In this document: positions 42,839-52,000 of the stretch, piece by piece | How positions within the stretch are numbered: position 1 is the first letter of the stretch | Layout of the letters: each line of letters starts with the position of its first letter | Assembly (NCBI GenBank): GCA_022414725.1 | Contig: CM039462.1 | Location: 176,311,179-176,375,178, forward strand | Length of the DNA: 64,000 nt | Source of the DNA: Microglena sp. YARC | Taxonomy: Eukaryota; Chlorophyta; Chlorophyceae; Chlamydomonadales; Chlamydomonadaceae | Direction: 5' to 3' | Notes under the pieces: model-generated | Seen by the model: only the letters and a program-made list of their open reading frames with translations | Told to the model about the DNA's origin: nothing | Databases searched by the model: none | Program-made: the position numbers and the translations under genes

Positions 42839-45238
42839 GGGGGGGGGGGTATGTTACAGGAAGGACAATATGTTAAAGGGACTTGCCCAACCTTGATGTC
42901 AGGAAACTCACTGCGTGATTGCGAACTTGCCTGAGGCTAGACTGTGCGAACTTGCCTGAGTTTAGCCTGTCTCACAGTGTGTGTGTGTGTGTATGTGTAT
43001 GTGTGTGTGTGTGTGTGTGTGTGTATGTTACGGGCAGGAAAATATGCCAAAGGGACTTGCCCAACCTTGATGTCAGGACACTTACAGCGTAATTGCGAAT
43101 ATGCGTGAGGCTAATATTTTCAGTCTAGCCTGGCTCACAGTGTGTGTTTGTATGCGTGTATGTATGTTTGTTACATGCAGGACAAATGGCGAAAGGAACT
43201 TGCTCAACCTTGATATCAGGAGACTCACAGCGTGATTGCGAATGTGCCTGGGGCTAATCTTTTCAGCCTAGCCTGGCCCCCAGTGTGTATGGGTGTACGT
43301 ATGTTTGTATGTATGTATGGATTTCAGGAGACTCACAGTGTGATTGCGAAGGTGCCAGAGGCCTGTGCATCCACATCGGTAGTGGCAGTACAGGAGGTGT
43401 CCTCAATCAAGACGTTTGCCTGCAGGGGTGCAGAATTTGAATTTCAATTTGAATTTGAATTTGTCGATCAAAGCTGTGCAGGTGTCCTCAATCTAGATGT
43501 TTGCCTGTGGGGATGCAGAATTTGAATTTGAATTGATGATGATTCATTACATTTTTCCTGGTGCCCTACTTGACTCCAAAGGTGTGCTCGGGTTCTTTTC
43601 AGCAATGAGCAACAGCTTCTAGGCAGCTCCCCTGACTATTTATTGAGCCATTCCTTAAGCACCAGCTTCTAGGCAGCTCCCCTGGCTTTCTATTGAGCCA
43701 TACCAAAAGCAACAGCTTCTAGGCAGCTCTCCTGCCTGATTATTTGGCTAAAACAAAACCAACTCCATGTCTCTTGCAGCTGGAGTAATCAGCGTCCTTT
43801 TTTTATTTTTTCTTCTTTGTTAGTTCGAGATGTTCGTCATGTGTTCTTGATGCTCATAAGACCCCCCTGACTCCGTCATGTCGCAGGCACATTTGGAGTC
43901 CAGTAAGGCACTAGGAAAATGCCACCAGCATCATCAGTATCAGCAGCAGCAGCAGCAGCAGCACTGGTAGCATAGGCATCAGCAATGCGTCATCATCACC
44001 ATCATCATCATCATCATCAATGCATGGGCCTGCCTGAAGGCTCACACATCTAAAAAAAGGTCCAAGCACACTCACAGTGATGTCATCGTAGCCGTAGATG
44101 GTCATGGAGTAATTCACATTGCAGGTGACGCCTTCCTTACGAACGGCCTGTCTTCGATGCAAGTCCCATGTTACACCCCAAACACCCCACACACGAACCT
44201 ATATGCACCCACACCCCACACCCCACAACCCAAACCCCACACACCAATGTACTCGATGCAAGTCACACGCAGATCGTCGCACGCCCAAATAGGTCCTAGC
44301 ACACTCACAGTGATATCATTGTAGCCGTAGATGGTCATGGAGTAATCCACATTGTAGGTGACGCCATCCTTAAGAACGGTCTTTTTTCCAGAGTTTGATT
44401 TGGTGTGACCTGATGGGATGAAAGCAAAGGTTGTAATTAGGTCCTCGTGACTTATTCATAGCCACGATAAGACATGTAGGCCATGAGTGTACAATATGTT
44501 TATTTTTCCTGGTAATTATGGTGGTGGTGGGAGGGAGGGAGGGTGGGTGGGGTGGGGTGGGTGGGTGTGTGTGTGTGGGGGGGGGGGGTTACCACTTGGA
44601 CATCTGATTCAGATGTCCAAGTGGTACACTGCTGATTACAACAGGGTGTGTGTGGGGGGGAGGGGGGGGGGGGGGGCAACGTTTGGGAGTCTTCTGGGGT
44701 CTGGAGTTGTCAAGTACGCTATCGAAACATAACGATATCGCATGACATCCCTGCACATGTCCGTTTTTTAGCCAGTCTGTCGAATTGCAGGCCGCGGAAC
44801 AGTTTCAGTGCAGTTTCGCATACAATTCGTAATGCTCTTGTGATTCATCGTTCCACGACTTCAAACGCTTCAAAACCTTTGATGCCCAATCAGCTTGCAC
44901 AGCAACCTGGCTGGTAAGTCACGCCCACCCTTCTTCTCGAATATGATTAGTTTCGTGAAGTTGCCCCTTATTCCGAAGACCAAATCGGACAGAAACATTG
45001 AGGCGAGTGACTCACTTGCGTTCTTGGCGAAAGCCGCATTCATATTGGACGTTGCGCCTGCGCTGACCGTCGGAGCGATGCTAGCAAAGGCAGCACATGT
45101 GGACGTTATGAGGGGGCTCCTCGGTGGACGAGGTGAGCGAGGAGGGAAGGGGGAAATAGCTGCAGCATCATCCAATAAAAAGACGGATGCTGCTGCCGCG
45201 ACGATAAGCACTAACACGAAGCGCTGGTGACTGGGCAT
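33743..45238 (-). CDS. Secreted cysteine-rich protein, copy C (8 coding exons, 340 aa)
   Basis: Join on the minus strand: 45238-45016, 44409-44309, 43419-43337, 41764-41635, 38884-38823, 36966-36744, 35229-35046, 33759-33743. It has the same exon lengths and phases as copy B and a continuous 1,023-nt frame. The signal peptide starts MPSHQRFVLVLIV. The Cys core carries extra cysteines relative to B (CCCGGCCCKTC; CCCKTCVSDTC), possibly changing disulphide pairing. Hand alignment gives about 50 differences in 340 residues. Upstream similarity to copies A and B stops 5-6 bases before the ATG, so the TATA box and 5'UTR exon were lost or replaced. Expression may depend on the shared 460-bp region with the divergent gene at 45,701. 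Function unknown. Confidence 0.75.
33985..34560. repeat. Intron 7 of copy C: RepC, RepB and empty sites
   Basis: RepC pieces at 33,985-34,060 and 34,240-34,330, RepB at 34,070-34,235 with a CATA tail. At 34,490-34,540 the sequence matches copy B but lacks both the MITE (4,791-4,940) and RepA (4,969-5,182). Confidence 0.65.
34560..35045 (-). repeat. Donor-side decoy array of exon 7, 91-bp period (5 extra copies)
   Basis: The last ~66 nt of exon 7 plus donor and ~25 nt of intron (GTAGGGTTTAGGATTTAGGG) repeat with donor sites at about 34,590, 34,681, 34,772, 34,863 and 34,954; the true donor is at 35,045. The four central units are nearly identical, so amplification is recent. Each unit carries TTTAGGG-like bases. 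Confidence 0.85.
35046..35229 (-). CDS. Copy C coding exon 7
   Basis: 184 nt, [16 protein letters not shown] to CQPWTP plus one base, open throughout. Acceptor CACGCAG at 35,230. Confidence 0.75.
35230..35880 (-). repeat. Acceptor-side decoy array of exon 7 (about 6 extra copies)
   Basis: CAG/TTCAACCCTGTGGTTGATG...ATGAGTGAGAAC recurs near 35,271, 35,385, 35,540, 35,607, 35,715 and 35,825, separated by CAACCCAACCCAC spacers. Confidence 0.8.
36060..36425. repeat. 53-bp minisatellite GTGCAAGGACGAGGACACGG
   Basis: About seven units of CAGTGCAAGGACGAGGACAC/GGCGGGAGGTTGGTTGGGGT/TGGTTGGGTTGAA. Long minus-strand frames across it are artefacts. Confidence 0.9.
36480..36743 (-). repeat. Donor-side decoy array of exon 6 (about 3 copies)
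   Basis: ACAGATATTTGTTTCA.GGT-type junctions at about 36,500, 36,600 and 36,680 follow the true donor at 36,743, with AAATTCAAATTC spacers. Confidence 0.7.
36744..36966 (-). CDS. Copy C coding exon 6 (Cys-rich core)
   Basis: 223 nt: [74 protein letters not shown]. Phase and length as in copy B. Confidence 0.8.
36967..37825 (-). repeat. Four acceptor-side partial copies of exon 6
   Basis: At about 37,065-37,170, 37,245-37,355, 37,515-37,620 and 37,725-37,822 the minus strand encodes CVxDTCxPxVCVPG(V/I)CSPxINMPxVCSP and then breaks into AAAAAGAAAAACAAAAC and poly-C sequence. All keep the GCTGCTGCAAG acceptor region. The rightmost has lost codons inside PGVFSPNMP. Confidence 0.75.
37826..38520. 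repeat. GGTTTGG repeats, ACCACACCACCC tract and GTTCAAGTTCAAG units
   Basis: GGTTTGGTCTGG-type repeats to 37,970; CACCACACCACCCTACC at 38,090-38,145; three ~115-bp units with GGAGCCATGTCACCAAGTTC and GAAACAAAATGAAATAGGCA at 38,230-38,520. No coding signal. Confidence 0.7.
38520..38822 (-). repeat. Donor-side decoy array of exon 5 (4 copies)
   Basis: Minus sense CATTTCAAATTC...AAGTTTGTGAAAGAATACGC/GTTAGGCAG/GTAAA and three variants (near 38,550, 38,620, 38,690, 38,760) preserve the last ~15 exon bases and the donor, embedded in GAATTTGAA repeats. Confidence 0.7.
38823..38884 (-). CDS. Copy C coding exon 5
   Basis: 62 nt after [29 protein letters not shown] plus two bases, donor GTAAAG. Confidence 0.75.
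38885..39320 (-). repeat. Acceptor-side decoy array of exon 5 (about 5 copies)
   Basis: TTTCTTGTGCCAG/GTGTGCA.. recurs near 38,975, 39,025, 39,115, 39,190 and 39,285 with GGTTTGGTTTGG or GGTTGAGGGTGG spacers. Confidence 0.7.
39400..39560. repeat. (GT)n, GGGTT and poly-G tract, then GGGCTATTTC repeats
   Basis: (GT)n at 39,411-39,452, GGGTTGGGGTT and poly-G to 39,500, then GCTATTTCGGGCTATTTCAG to 39,550. Confidence 0.9.
39845..40335 (+). repeat. Three tandem RepB copies
   Basis: Copies at 39,850-40,035, 40,050-40,190 and 40,200-40,335, each ending CCCCTGGACTGTAA(C)A. The first has an internal (TTA)n. Confidence 0.7.
40390..40640 (+). mobile_element. RepA element
   Basis: TCTTATGCGGCGTCGCAAGC to GGGGGGCTCCACCAAAAAAA, with a local tandem GGAACAAATGGTGGCAACGA expansion. 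Confidence 0.55.
40775..41395. other. Intron 4 segment shared with copy B, with a charged open frame
   Basis: AAGAAATCATGG...GTCATCATCGCGTA matches 13,435-13,500. At 41,109-41,396 a plus frame reads RRNAHAARFEDLRQAVNQAR, REEYAAQPWELRQTHNQAR, a direct repeat of Q-A-V-N/Q-T-H-N-Q-A-R. The opposite strand has HYAPCGSCSVKKQCTGDYYS. Probably a decayed element protein; orientation undecided. Confidence 0.35.
41395..41634. repeat. 39-bp tandem repeat beside exon 4 donor
   Basis: ATAAATACGTACTATACTAC/TGTAAAAATGCATACATAA repeats six times and begins directly at the donor of exon 4, so the GTATTTATGTATGC intron start is copied in each unit. A sparse version starts at 40,660. Confidence 0.9.
41635..41764 (-). 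CDS. Copy C coding exon 4
   Basis: 130 nt after TTCTTTCAG: G, then [43 protein letters not shown], donor GTATTT. Confidence 0.8.
41765..42320 (-). repeat. Acceptor-side decoy array of exon 4, including a longer copy at 42,055-42,136
   Basis: AACACCCTTGCTGTTCTTGC and CCACCCTTGCTGTTCTTTCA acceptor tracts recur near 41,825, 41,890, 41,945, 42,000, 42,145, 42,190, 42,250 and 42,320 with ATTTATTT spacers. At 42,136-42,055 the exon start itself is present ([25 protein letters not shown]) but is cut off at ATTGCAGG. Confidence 0.8.
42325..42452. repeat. (TCTG)n/(TCTA)n microsatellite
   Basis: Tetranucleotide run TGTCTGTCTATCTATC and variants. Confidence 0.97.
42675..43336 (-). repeat. Donor-side decoy array of exon 3 fused to RepB and (GT)n (4 copies)
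   Basis: CAGGCACCTTCGCAATCACGCTGTGAGTCT-like exon 3 ends with donor, followed by reverse RepB ends and CACACACTGTGAGCCAGGC, recur near 42,755, 42,920, 43,090 and 43,225. (GT)n and poly-G lie between. Confidence 0.75.
43337..43419 (-). CDS. Copy C coding exon 3
   Basis: 83 nt after [34 protein letters not shown] plus CT, donor GTGAGT. Confidence 0.75.
43420..44075. repeat. Exon 3 acceptor decoy, GAATTTG tract, RepC units and (CAG)n/(CAT)n
   Basis: A second CCACAGGCAAACATCTAGAT junction at 43,480-43,520; RepC units at 43,600-43,740; GTTCGTCATGTGTTC...ACCCCCCTGACTCC at 43,830-43,875; trinucleotide runs at 43,940-44,025. Confidence 0.7.
44076..44170 (-). repeat. Second, diverged copy of exon 2 (copy C)
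   Basis: Minus sense AVRKEGVTCNVNYSMTIYGY, DDIT, GTGAGTGTGC. The 3' two thirds match exon 2 but the start differs and lacks the CCCATCAG acceptor, so it is classed as a decoy or inactive alternative exon. Confidence 0.6.
44309..44409 (-). CDS. Copy C coding exon 2
   Basis: 101 nt after CCCATCAG: (S)[33 protein letters not shown], donor GTGAGT. About 7 of 33 residues differ from copy B. Confidence 0.75.
44590..44626. repeat. Perfect 18-bp palindrome with 1-nt loop
   Basis: TACCACTTGGACATCTGA (44,590-44,607), T, then its exact reverse complement (44,609-44,626). Lies in intron 1 of copy C beside G-rich tracts. No counterpart was seen in copy B. Confidence 0.85.
45016..45238 (-). CDS. Copy C coding exon 1 (signal peptide)
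   Basis: [41 protein letters not shown] linker, ...SNMNAAFAKNA plus one base, donor GTGAGT. Same 223-nt length as copy B. Confidence 0.8.
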
Positions 45239-45700
45239 CTTATATATGAGGCGGGGAGGATGCTTATGAGGTAATTAGGAACGGCAGATTTGTGTGGGGT
45301 ATGCTCAAAATCAGCTGTGGCGAAACAAGGCTTCTGTCAAATTTCAATTTACTTTTTCTATGGATGATTGAATGGAAGAAAGAAGGCAATCCGCCAATTT
45401 TATGGGAAACCGGGGCGAAACAAAGGGCGCGGGCGGGCGCGCGGGTGGGCGCGGCGGTACGTCACTTTTCCCCCATTTTTTGCGTGGCGCCGCCCCCGGC
45501 CCCCCACCCTATACAGTCAGCAGTAGAGCTTCTGGCACTGATTTTGGTTTGGGCCAGGGCGGGCTAGGGGCGGTTTGGGCTGTCGAGAACCGTGTAACCA
45601 GAACTGTCATCAACAAATGGTGGTTCAGAATCGAACAGAACGGGACATTCTGTAGTGTGAGCCTTCCCCCCTTGTTTCCCATTTTCCTTTCGTCCGACTC
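45239..45700. promoter_or_regulatory. Head-to-head intergenic region, candidate bidirectional promoter
   Basis: 462 bp separate the minus-strand ATG of copy C (45,238) and the plus-strand ATG at 45,701. It holds a GC-rich block (GGGCGCGGGCGGGCGCGCGG near 45,425) and a pyrimidine-rich leader before 45,701. TATATAAG on the minus strand lies only 2-9 nt before the copy C ATG, too close to be its TATA box. Confidence 0.4.
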
Positions 45701-46048
45701 ATGGTTCTCTCAATGCGCATAGGCGGAGTTGCCTCGGCACTCGCCTGCGGATCGAATAGAAGCAGCATAAACAGCATAAACAGCAGCAGCAGCAGCAGCA
45801 GCATGCATGCATGGCAGCGAAGTCGATGCGACGTGCGAGCGCTCACCTACAGATTGAATAGAAGCAGCATGGGCAGCAGCAGGTGCAAGAGCAGCAGCAG
45901 CATACATGCCTGGCAACGAAGCAGAGGCGACATATGGGCGGGTCGTAACTGTGGAGAGAATGCAGAGGCTTCAGGGCAGACTTCGCGGAGCGTGCGAGTG
46001 GGAGTGTTCGATAAGTTGAAGAATATATTCAGTGGGTCAAGCTCTGAG
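45701..46048 (+). CDS. DUF3783-like gene, exon 1 (transit peptide)
   Basis: 116 codons from ATG to ...FSGSSSE, donor GTAAGG. Contains an internal duplication: NRSS-x-N-S...HAWQRSR at about residues 19-42 and [20 protein letters not shown] at about 53-72, with CAGCAG slippage in the first unit. Confidence 0.7.
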
Positions 46049-49000
46049 GTAAGGCGGACAGCTGTTGTATCACTACAAATGTGGGGGGGTCTTCCGTGCC
46101 CTTTTCTGCACCCTTATAGCAATTCAGGGGATGATTTGGGAAGCACACTTTGTGCTTCGGACTTGGTTCACAGAATCTCAGGCCAATTATCGAGAATTCT
46201 AGCGAGAATTCTCAGATTTCCAGGCCAATTTCTCAATTTCATGTACAAAGTCCGGATTCTTCAGAAATCTTGAACCCAAATCATCCCTGAATGGCTATAA
46301 GTCACCCTTCCCACCCAGAATGCACCTGTATAACAGGAGTTTAAAAAGGTGTGACCCCTGATGCCTACAAAACCTGAGGAGGGCTGCCCCCCCCCCCCCC
46401 CACACACCACACCACCACACACACACCACCACCACCACCACCACCACCCCCTTTAACATAAATAAAAGGCATGACTTCAATTGATACACGGATTCTGGGT
46501 CTGCACACTACGGCGCACACAATTGAATGGTATCCTCAGAATTCCCAAACAGGGATTGTGTGATAGACAAAATACTCACCCACCCATCCACAATACCCAC
46601 CCACTCATCCACTCACCCATACCCACCCATCCATACCATCCATACTACCCATACTCACCCATTCATCCACCCAGTCACCCACCCATACACCCATCCATAC
46701 CACCCATTCAGAATTACCTGAAAATAAGATCAAAACATAGCCATTAATCACGCCATTATAGTCCCATTCTCAGACAAAATCGATCGGCATATGTAAATTT
46801 TGGAGGCCTGGGCATCTCCTGCTTGTAATGAGCCAAATAAAGGGTGCATTGTGGGGGTGACACAGGGGTGCAGAAAAGGGTGCCTATAACCGGTCAAGGA
46901 CCCCCTAAATAAAGGGTGCATTGTGGGGGTGACACAGGGGTGCAGAAAAGGGTGCCTATAACCGGTCAAGGACCCCCTAAATAAAGGGTGCATTGTGGGG
47001 GTGACACAGGGGTGCAGAAAAGGGTGCCTGTAACCGGTCAAGGACCCCCTAAATAAAGGGTGCATTATGGGGGTGACACAGGGGTGCAGAAAAGGGTGCC
47101 TATAACCGGTCAAGGACCCCCTAAATAAAGGGTGCATTGTGGGGGTGACACAGGGGTGCAGAAAAGGGTGCCTGTAACCGGTCAAGGACCCCCTAAATAA
47201 AGGGTGCATTATGGGGGTGACACAGGGGTGCAGAAAAGGGTGCCTATAAACCGGTCAAGGACCCCCTAAATAAAGGGTGCATTATGGGGGTGACACAGGG
47301 GTGCAGAAAAGGGTGCCTATAACCGGTCAAGGACCCCCTAAATAAAGGGTGCATTATGGGGGTGACACAGGGGTGCAGAAAAGGGTGCCTAAAACCGGTC
47401 AAGGACCCCCTAAATAAAGGGTGCATTATGGGGGTGACACAGGGGCTGCAGAAAAGGGTGCCTAAAACCGGTCAAGGACCCCCTAAAATAAAGGGGCATT
47501 ATGGGGGGTGACACAGGGGTGCAGAAAAGGGTGCCTATAACCGGTCAAGGACCCCCTAAATAAAGGGTGCATTATGGGGGTGACACAGGGGTGCAGAAAA
47601 GGGTGCCTAAAACCGGTCAAGGACCCCCTAAATAAAGGGTGCATTATGGGGGTGACACAGGGGTGCAGAAAAGGGTGCCTAAAACCGGTCAAGGACCCCC
47701 TAAATAAAGGGTGCATTATGGGGGTGACACAGGGGTGCAGAAAAGGGTGCCTAAAACCGGTCAAGGACCCCCTAAATAAAGGGTGCATTATGGGGGTGAC
47801 ACAGGGGTGCAGAAAAGGGTGCCTATAACCGGTCAAGGACCCCCTAAATAAAGGGTGCATTATGGGGGTGACACAGGGTGCAGAAAAGGGTGCCTATAAC
47901 CGGTCAAGGACCCCCTAAATAAAGGGTGCATTATGGGGGTGACACAGGGGTGCAGAAAAGGGTGCCTATAACCGGTCAAGGACCCCCTAAATAAAGGGTG
48001 CATTATGGGGGTGACACAGGGGTGCAGAAAAGGGTGCCTATAACCGGTCAAGGACCCCCTAAATAAAGGGTGCATTATGGGGGTGACACAGGGGTGCAGA
48101 AAAGGGTGCCTATAACCGGTCAAGGACCCCCTAAATAAAGGGTGCATTATGGGGGTGACACAGGGGTGCAGAAAAGGGTGCCTAAAACCGGTCAAGGACC
48201 CCCTAAATAAAGGGTGCATTATGGGGGTGACACAGGGGTGCAGAAAAGGGTGCCTAAAACCGGTCAAGGACCCCCTAACTTTGTAGTGTCATACATACAT
48301 ACATGCTCAGAGAGATGTACATAATTTAATTTAATCAAATTGACTTGTATTTACGTGAATTGAATGCATTTAAATGATTCATATGTGATTAATTTGAATT
48401 CAATTGAATTGAATTTATTTGAATTGACTTGAATCGATGAATGCTGAAGCATTGCTGAGTATGAAGTAACGAAAAGGGGGCAATTTTGGTTTTTTTTTAT
48501 TTTTAAGCAGTATTGAACGTGCCTGAACTGTCATGCAATGCAATGACCCAGTGTACATCAGCTTTATTTGTAAGTATTTGATGCACACAAAATGAGATGA
48601 ATCAGGCGTTGTGTTGATTTGAGGGAATTTTTACAAGGCAAGTTTTTTACAAGACAAGGCAGTACAAGGCAAGTACAAGGCAGTGCATGTTTCGGCTGGG
48701 TGCTTCGTACCGTCCAAGTCTGGGCTGGATGGTATATACCAGGGTACTACAAAGCACGTGCGGCAGCGCGATTTCGCGCACGCTCTTTGAGCCCCACTGC
48801 GCATTTCACACAGTTTTTTTAACCCCCTGTAGGCGCAGCGCACAGTTTTTGAGCTTTTTGCACTATTAAGCGCTGACCAATTTAACAAAATGTAGTAGCT
48901 TGGTACATACCGTTCCAGAAGTTTGTGGCCACCAATAGTCAATAAACGTGATAATGCAAGTATGGGTAGTGGAGGGTGTGTGGGTAGTGGAGACCTTGGA

Positions 49001-52000
49001 GGGGAAGGGGGTGGAAAGGAAGCATAGCGTTTACTGCCTATCATGTGATGATGCAAGTATGGGTAGTGGAGGGTGTGTGGGTAGTGGAGACCTTGGAGGG
49101 GAAGGGGGTGGAAAGGAAGCATAGCGTTTACTGCCTATCATGTGATGATGCAAGTATAGGTAGTGGAGGGTGTGTGGGTAGTGGAGACCTTGGAGGGTAA
49201 GGGGGTGGAAAGGAAGCATAGCGTTTACTGCCAATCATGTGATGATGCAAGTATGGGTAGTGGAGGGTGTGTGGGTAGTGGAGACCTTGGAGGGTAAGGG
49301 GGTGGAAAGGAAGCATACCGTTTACTGCCAATCATGTGATGATGCAAGTATGGGTAGTGGAGGGTGTGTGGGTAGTGGAGACCTTGGAGGGGAAGGGGGT
49401 GGAAAGGAAGCCTAGCGTTTACTGCCAATCATGTGATGATGCAAGTATGGGTAGTGGAGGGAATGTGGGTAGTGGAGACCTTGGAGGGGAAGGGGGTGGA
49501 AAGGAAGCATAGCGTTTACTGCCAATCATGTGATGATGCAAGTATAGGTAGTGGAGGGTGTGTGGGTAGTGGAGACCTTGGAGGGGAAGGGGGTGGAAAG
49601 GAAGCATAGCGTTTACTGCCAATCATGTGATGATGCAAGTATGGGTAGTGGAGGGTGTGGGGGTAGTGGAGACCTTGGAGGGGAAGGGGGTGGAAAGGAA
49701 GCCTAGCGTTTACTGCCAATCATGTGATGATGCAAGTATGGGTAGTGGAGGGTGTGTGGGTAGTGAGACCTTGGAGGGAAGGGGTGGAAAGGAAGCATAG
49801 TGTTTACTGCCAATCATGTGATGATGCAAGTATGGGTAGTGGAGGGTGTGGGGGTAGTGGAGACCTTGGAGGGGAAGGGGGTGGAAAGGAAGCCTAGCGT
49901 TTACTGCCAATCATGTGATGATGCAAGTATGGGTAGTGGAGGGTGTGGGGGTAGTGGAGACCTTGGAGGGTAAGGGGGTGGAAAGGAAGCATAGCGTTTA
50001 CTGCCAATCATGTGATGATGCAAGTATGGGTAATGGAGGGTGTGTGGGTAGTGGAGACCTTGGAGGGTAAGGGGGTGGAAAGGAAGCATAGCGTTTACTG
50101 CCAATCATGTGATGATGCAAGTATGGGTAGTGGAGGGTGTGTGGGTAGTGGAGACCTTGGAGGGGAAGGGGGTGGAAAGGAAGCCTAGCGTTTACTGCCA
50201 ATCATGTGATGATGCAAGTATGGGTAGTGGAGGGTGTGTGGGTAGTGGAGACCTTGGAGGGGAAGGGGGTGGAAAGGAAGCCTAGCGTTTACTGCCAATC
50301 ATGTGATGATGCAAGTATGGGTAGTGGAGGGTGTGGGTAGTGGAGACCTTGGAGGGTAAGGGTGGAAAGGAGCCTAGCGTTTACTGCCAATCATGTGATG
50401 ATGCAAGTATGGGTAGTGGAGGGTGTGTGGGTAGTGGAGACCTTGGAGGGGAAGGGGGCGGAAAGGAAGCCATAGCGTTTACTGCCATCATGTGATGATG
50501 CAAGTATGGGTAGTGGAGGGTGTGGGGTAGTGAGACCTTGGAGGGGAAGGGGGTGGAAAGGAAGCATAGCGTTTACTGCCAATCATGTGATGATGCAAGT
50601 ATGGGTAGTGGAGGGTGTGTGGGTAGTGGAGACCTTGGAGGGGAAGGGGGTGGAAAGGAAGCATAGCGTTTACTGCCAATCATGTGATGATGCAAGTATG
50701 GGTAGTGGAGGGTGTGTGGGTAGTGGAGACCTTGGAGGGGAAGGGGGTGGAAAGGAAGCATAGCGTTTACTGCCAATCATGTGATGATGCAAGTATGGGT
50801 ATGGAGGGTGTGTGGTAGTGGAGACCTTGGAGGGGAAGGGGTGGAAAGGAAGCATAGTGTTTACTGCCAATCATGTGATGATGCAAGTATGTAGTGGAGG
50901 GTGTGGGGTAGTGGAGACCTTGGAGGGTAAGGGGGTGGAAAGGAAGCCTAGCGTTTACTGCCAATCATGTGATGATGCAGTTGGGTAGTGGAGGGTGTGG
51001 GGGTAGTGGAGACCTTGGAGGGTAAGGGGGTGGAAAGGAAGCATAGCGTTTACTGCCAATCATGTGATGATGCAAGTATGGGTAGTGGAGGGTGTGTGGG
51101 TAGTGGAGACCTTGGAGGGGAAGGGGGTGGAAGGAAGCATAGCGTTTACTGCCAATCATGTGATGATGCAAGTATGGGTAGTGGAGGGTGTGTGGGTAGT
51201 GGAGACCTTGGAGGGGAAGGGGGTGGAAAGGAAGCCTAGCGTTTACTGCCAATCATGTGATGATGCAAGTATGTAGTGGAGGGTGTGTGGGTAGTGGAGA
51301 CCTTGGAGGGAAGGGGTGGAAAGGAAGCCTAGCGTTTACTGCCAATCATGTGATGATGCAAGTATGGGTAGTGGAGGGTGTGTGGGTAGTGGAGACCTTG
51401 GAGGGGAAGGGGGTGGAAAGGAAGCATAGCGTTTACTGCCAATCATGTGATGATGCAAGTATGGGTAGTGGAGGGTGTGTGGGTAGTGGAGACCTTGGAG
51501 GGGAAGGGGGAAAGAAGCATAGTGTTTACTGCCAATCATGTGATGATGCAAGTATGGGTAGTGGAGGGTGTGGGGGTAGTGGAGACCTTGGAGGGTAAGG
51601 GGGTGGAAAGGAAGCCTAGCGTTTACTGCCAATCATGTGATGATGCAAGTTATGGGTAGTGGAGGGTGTGTGGGGTAGTGGAGACTTGGTAGGGTAAGGG
51701 GGTGGAAAGGAAAATAGCGTTTACTGCCAAATCATGTGATGATGCAAGTATGGGTAGTGGAGGGTGTGTGGGTAGTGGAGACCTTGGAGGGGAAGGGGGT
51801 GGAAAGGAAGCATAGCGTTTACTGCCAATCATGTGATGATGCAAGTATGGGTAGTGGAGGGTGTGTGGGTAGTGGAGACCTTGGAGGGGAAGGGGGTGGA
51901 AAGGAAGCCTAGCGTTTACTGCCAATCATGTGATGATGCAAGTATGGGTAGTGGAGGGTGTGGGGGTAGTGGAGACCTTGGAGGGGAAGGGGTGGAAAGG

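Noticed and set aside
45240..45247. TATATAAG as the TATA box of copy C
   Set aside because: Only 2-9 nt from the ATG; transcription would start inside the coding sequence.
46748..48267. 24-aa repeat frames [11 protein letters not shown]...
   Set aside because: Product of a 72-bp satellite; no start context, interrupted where units have indels.
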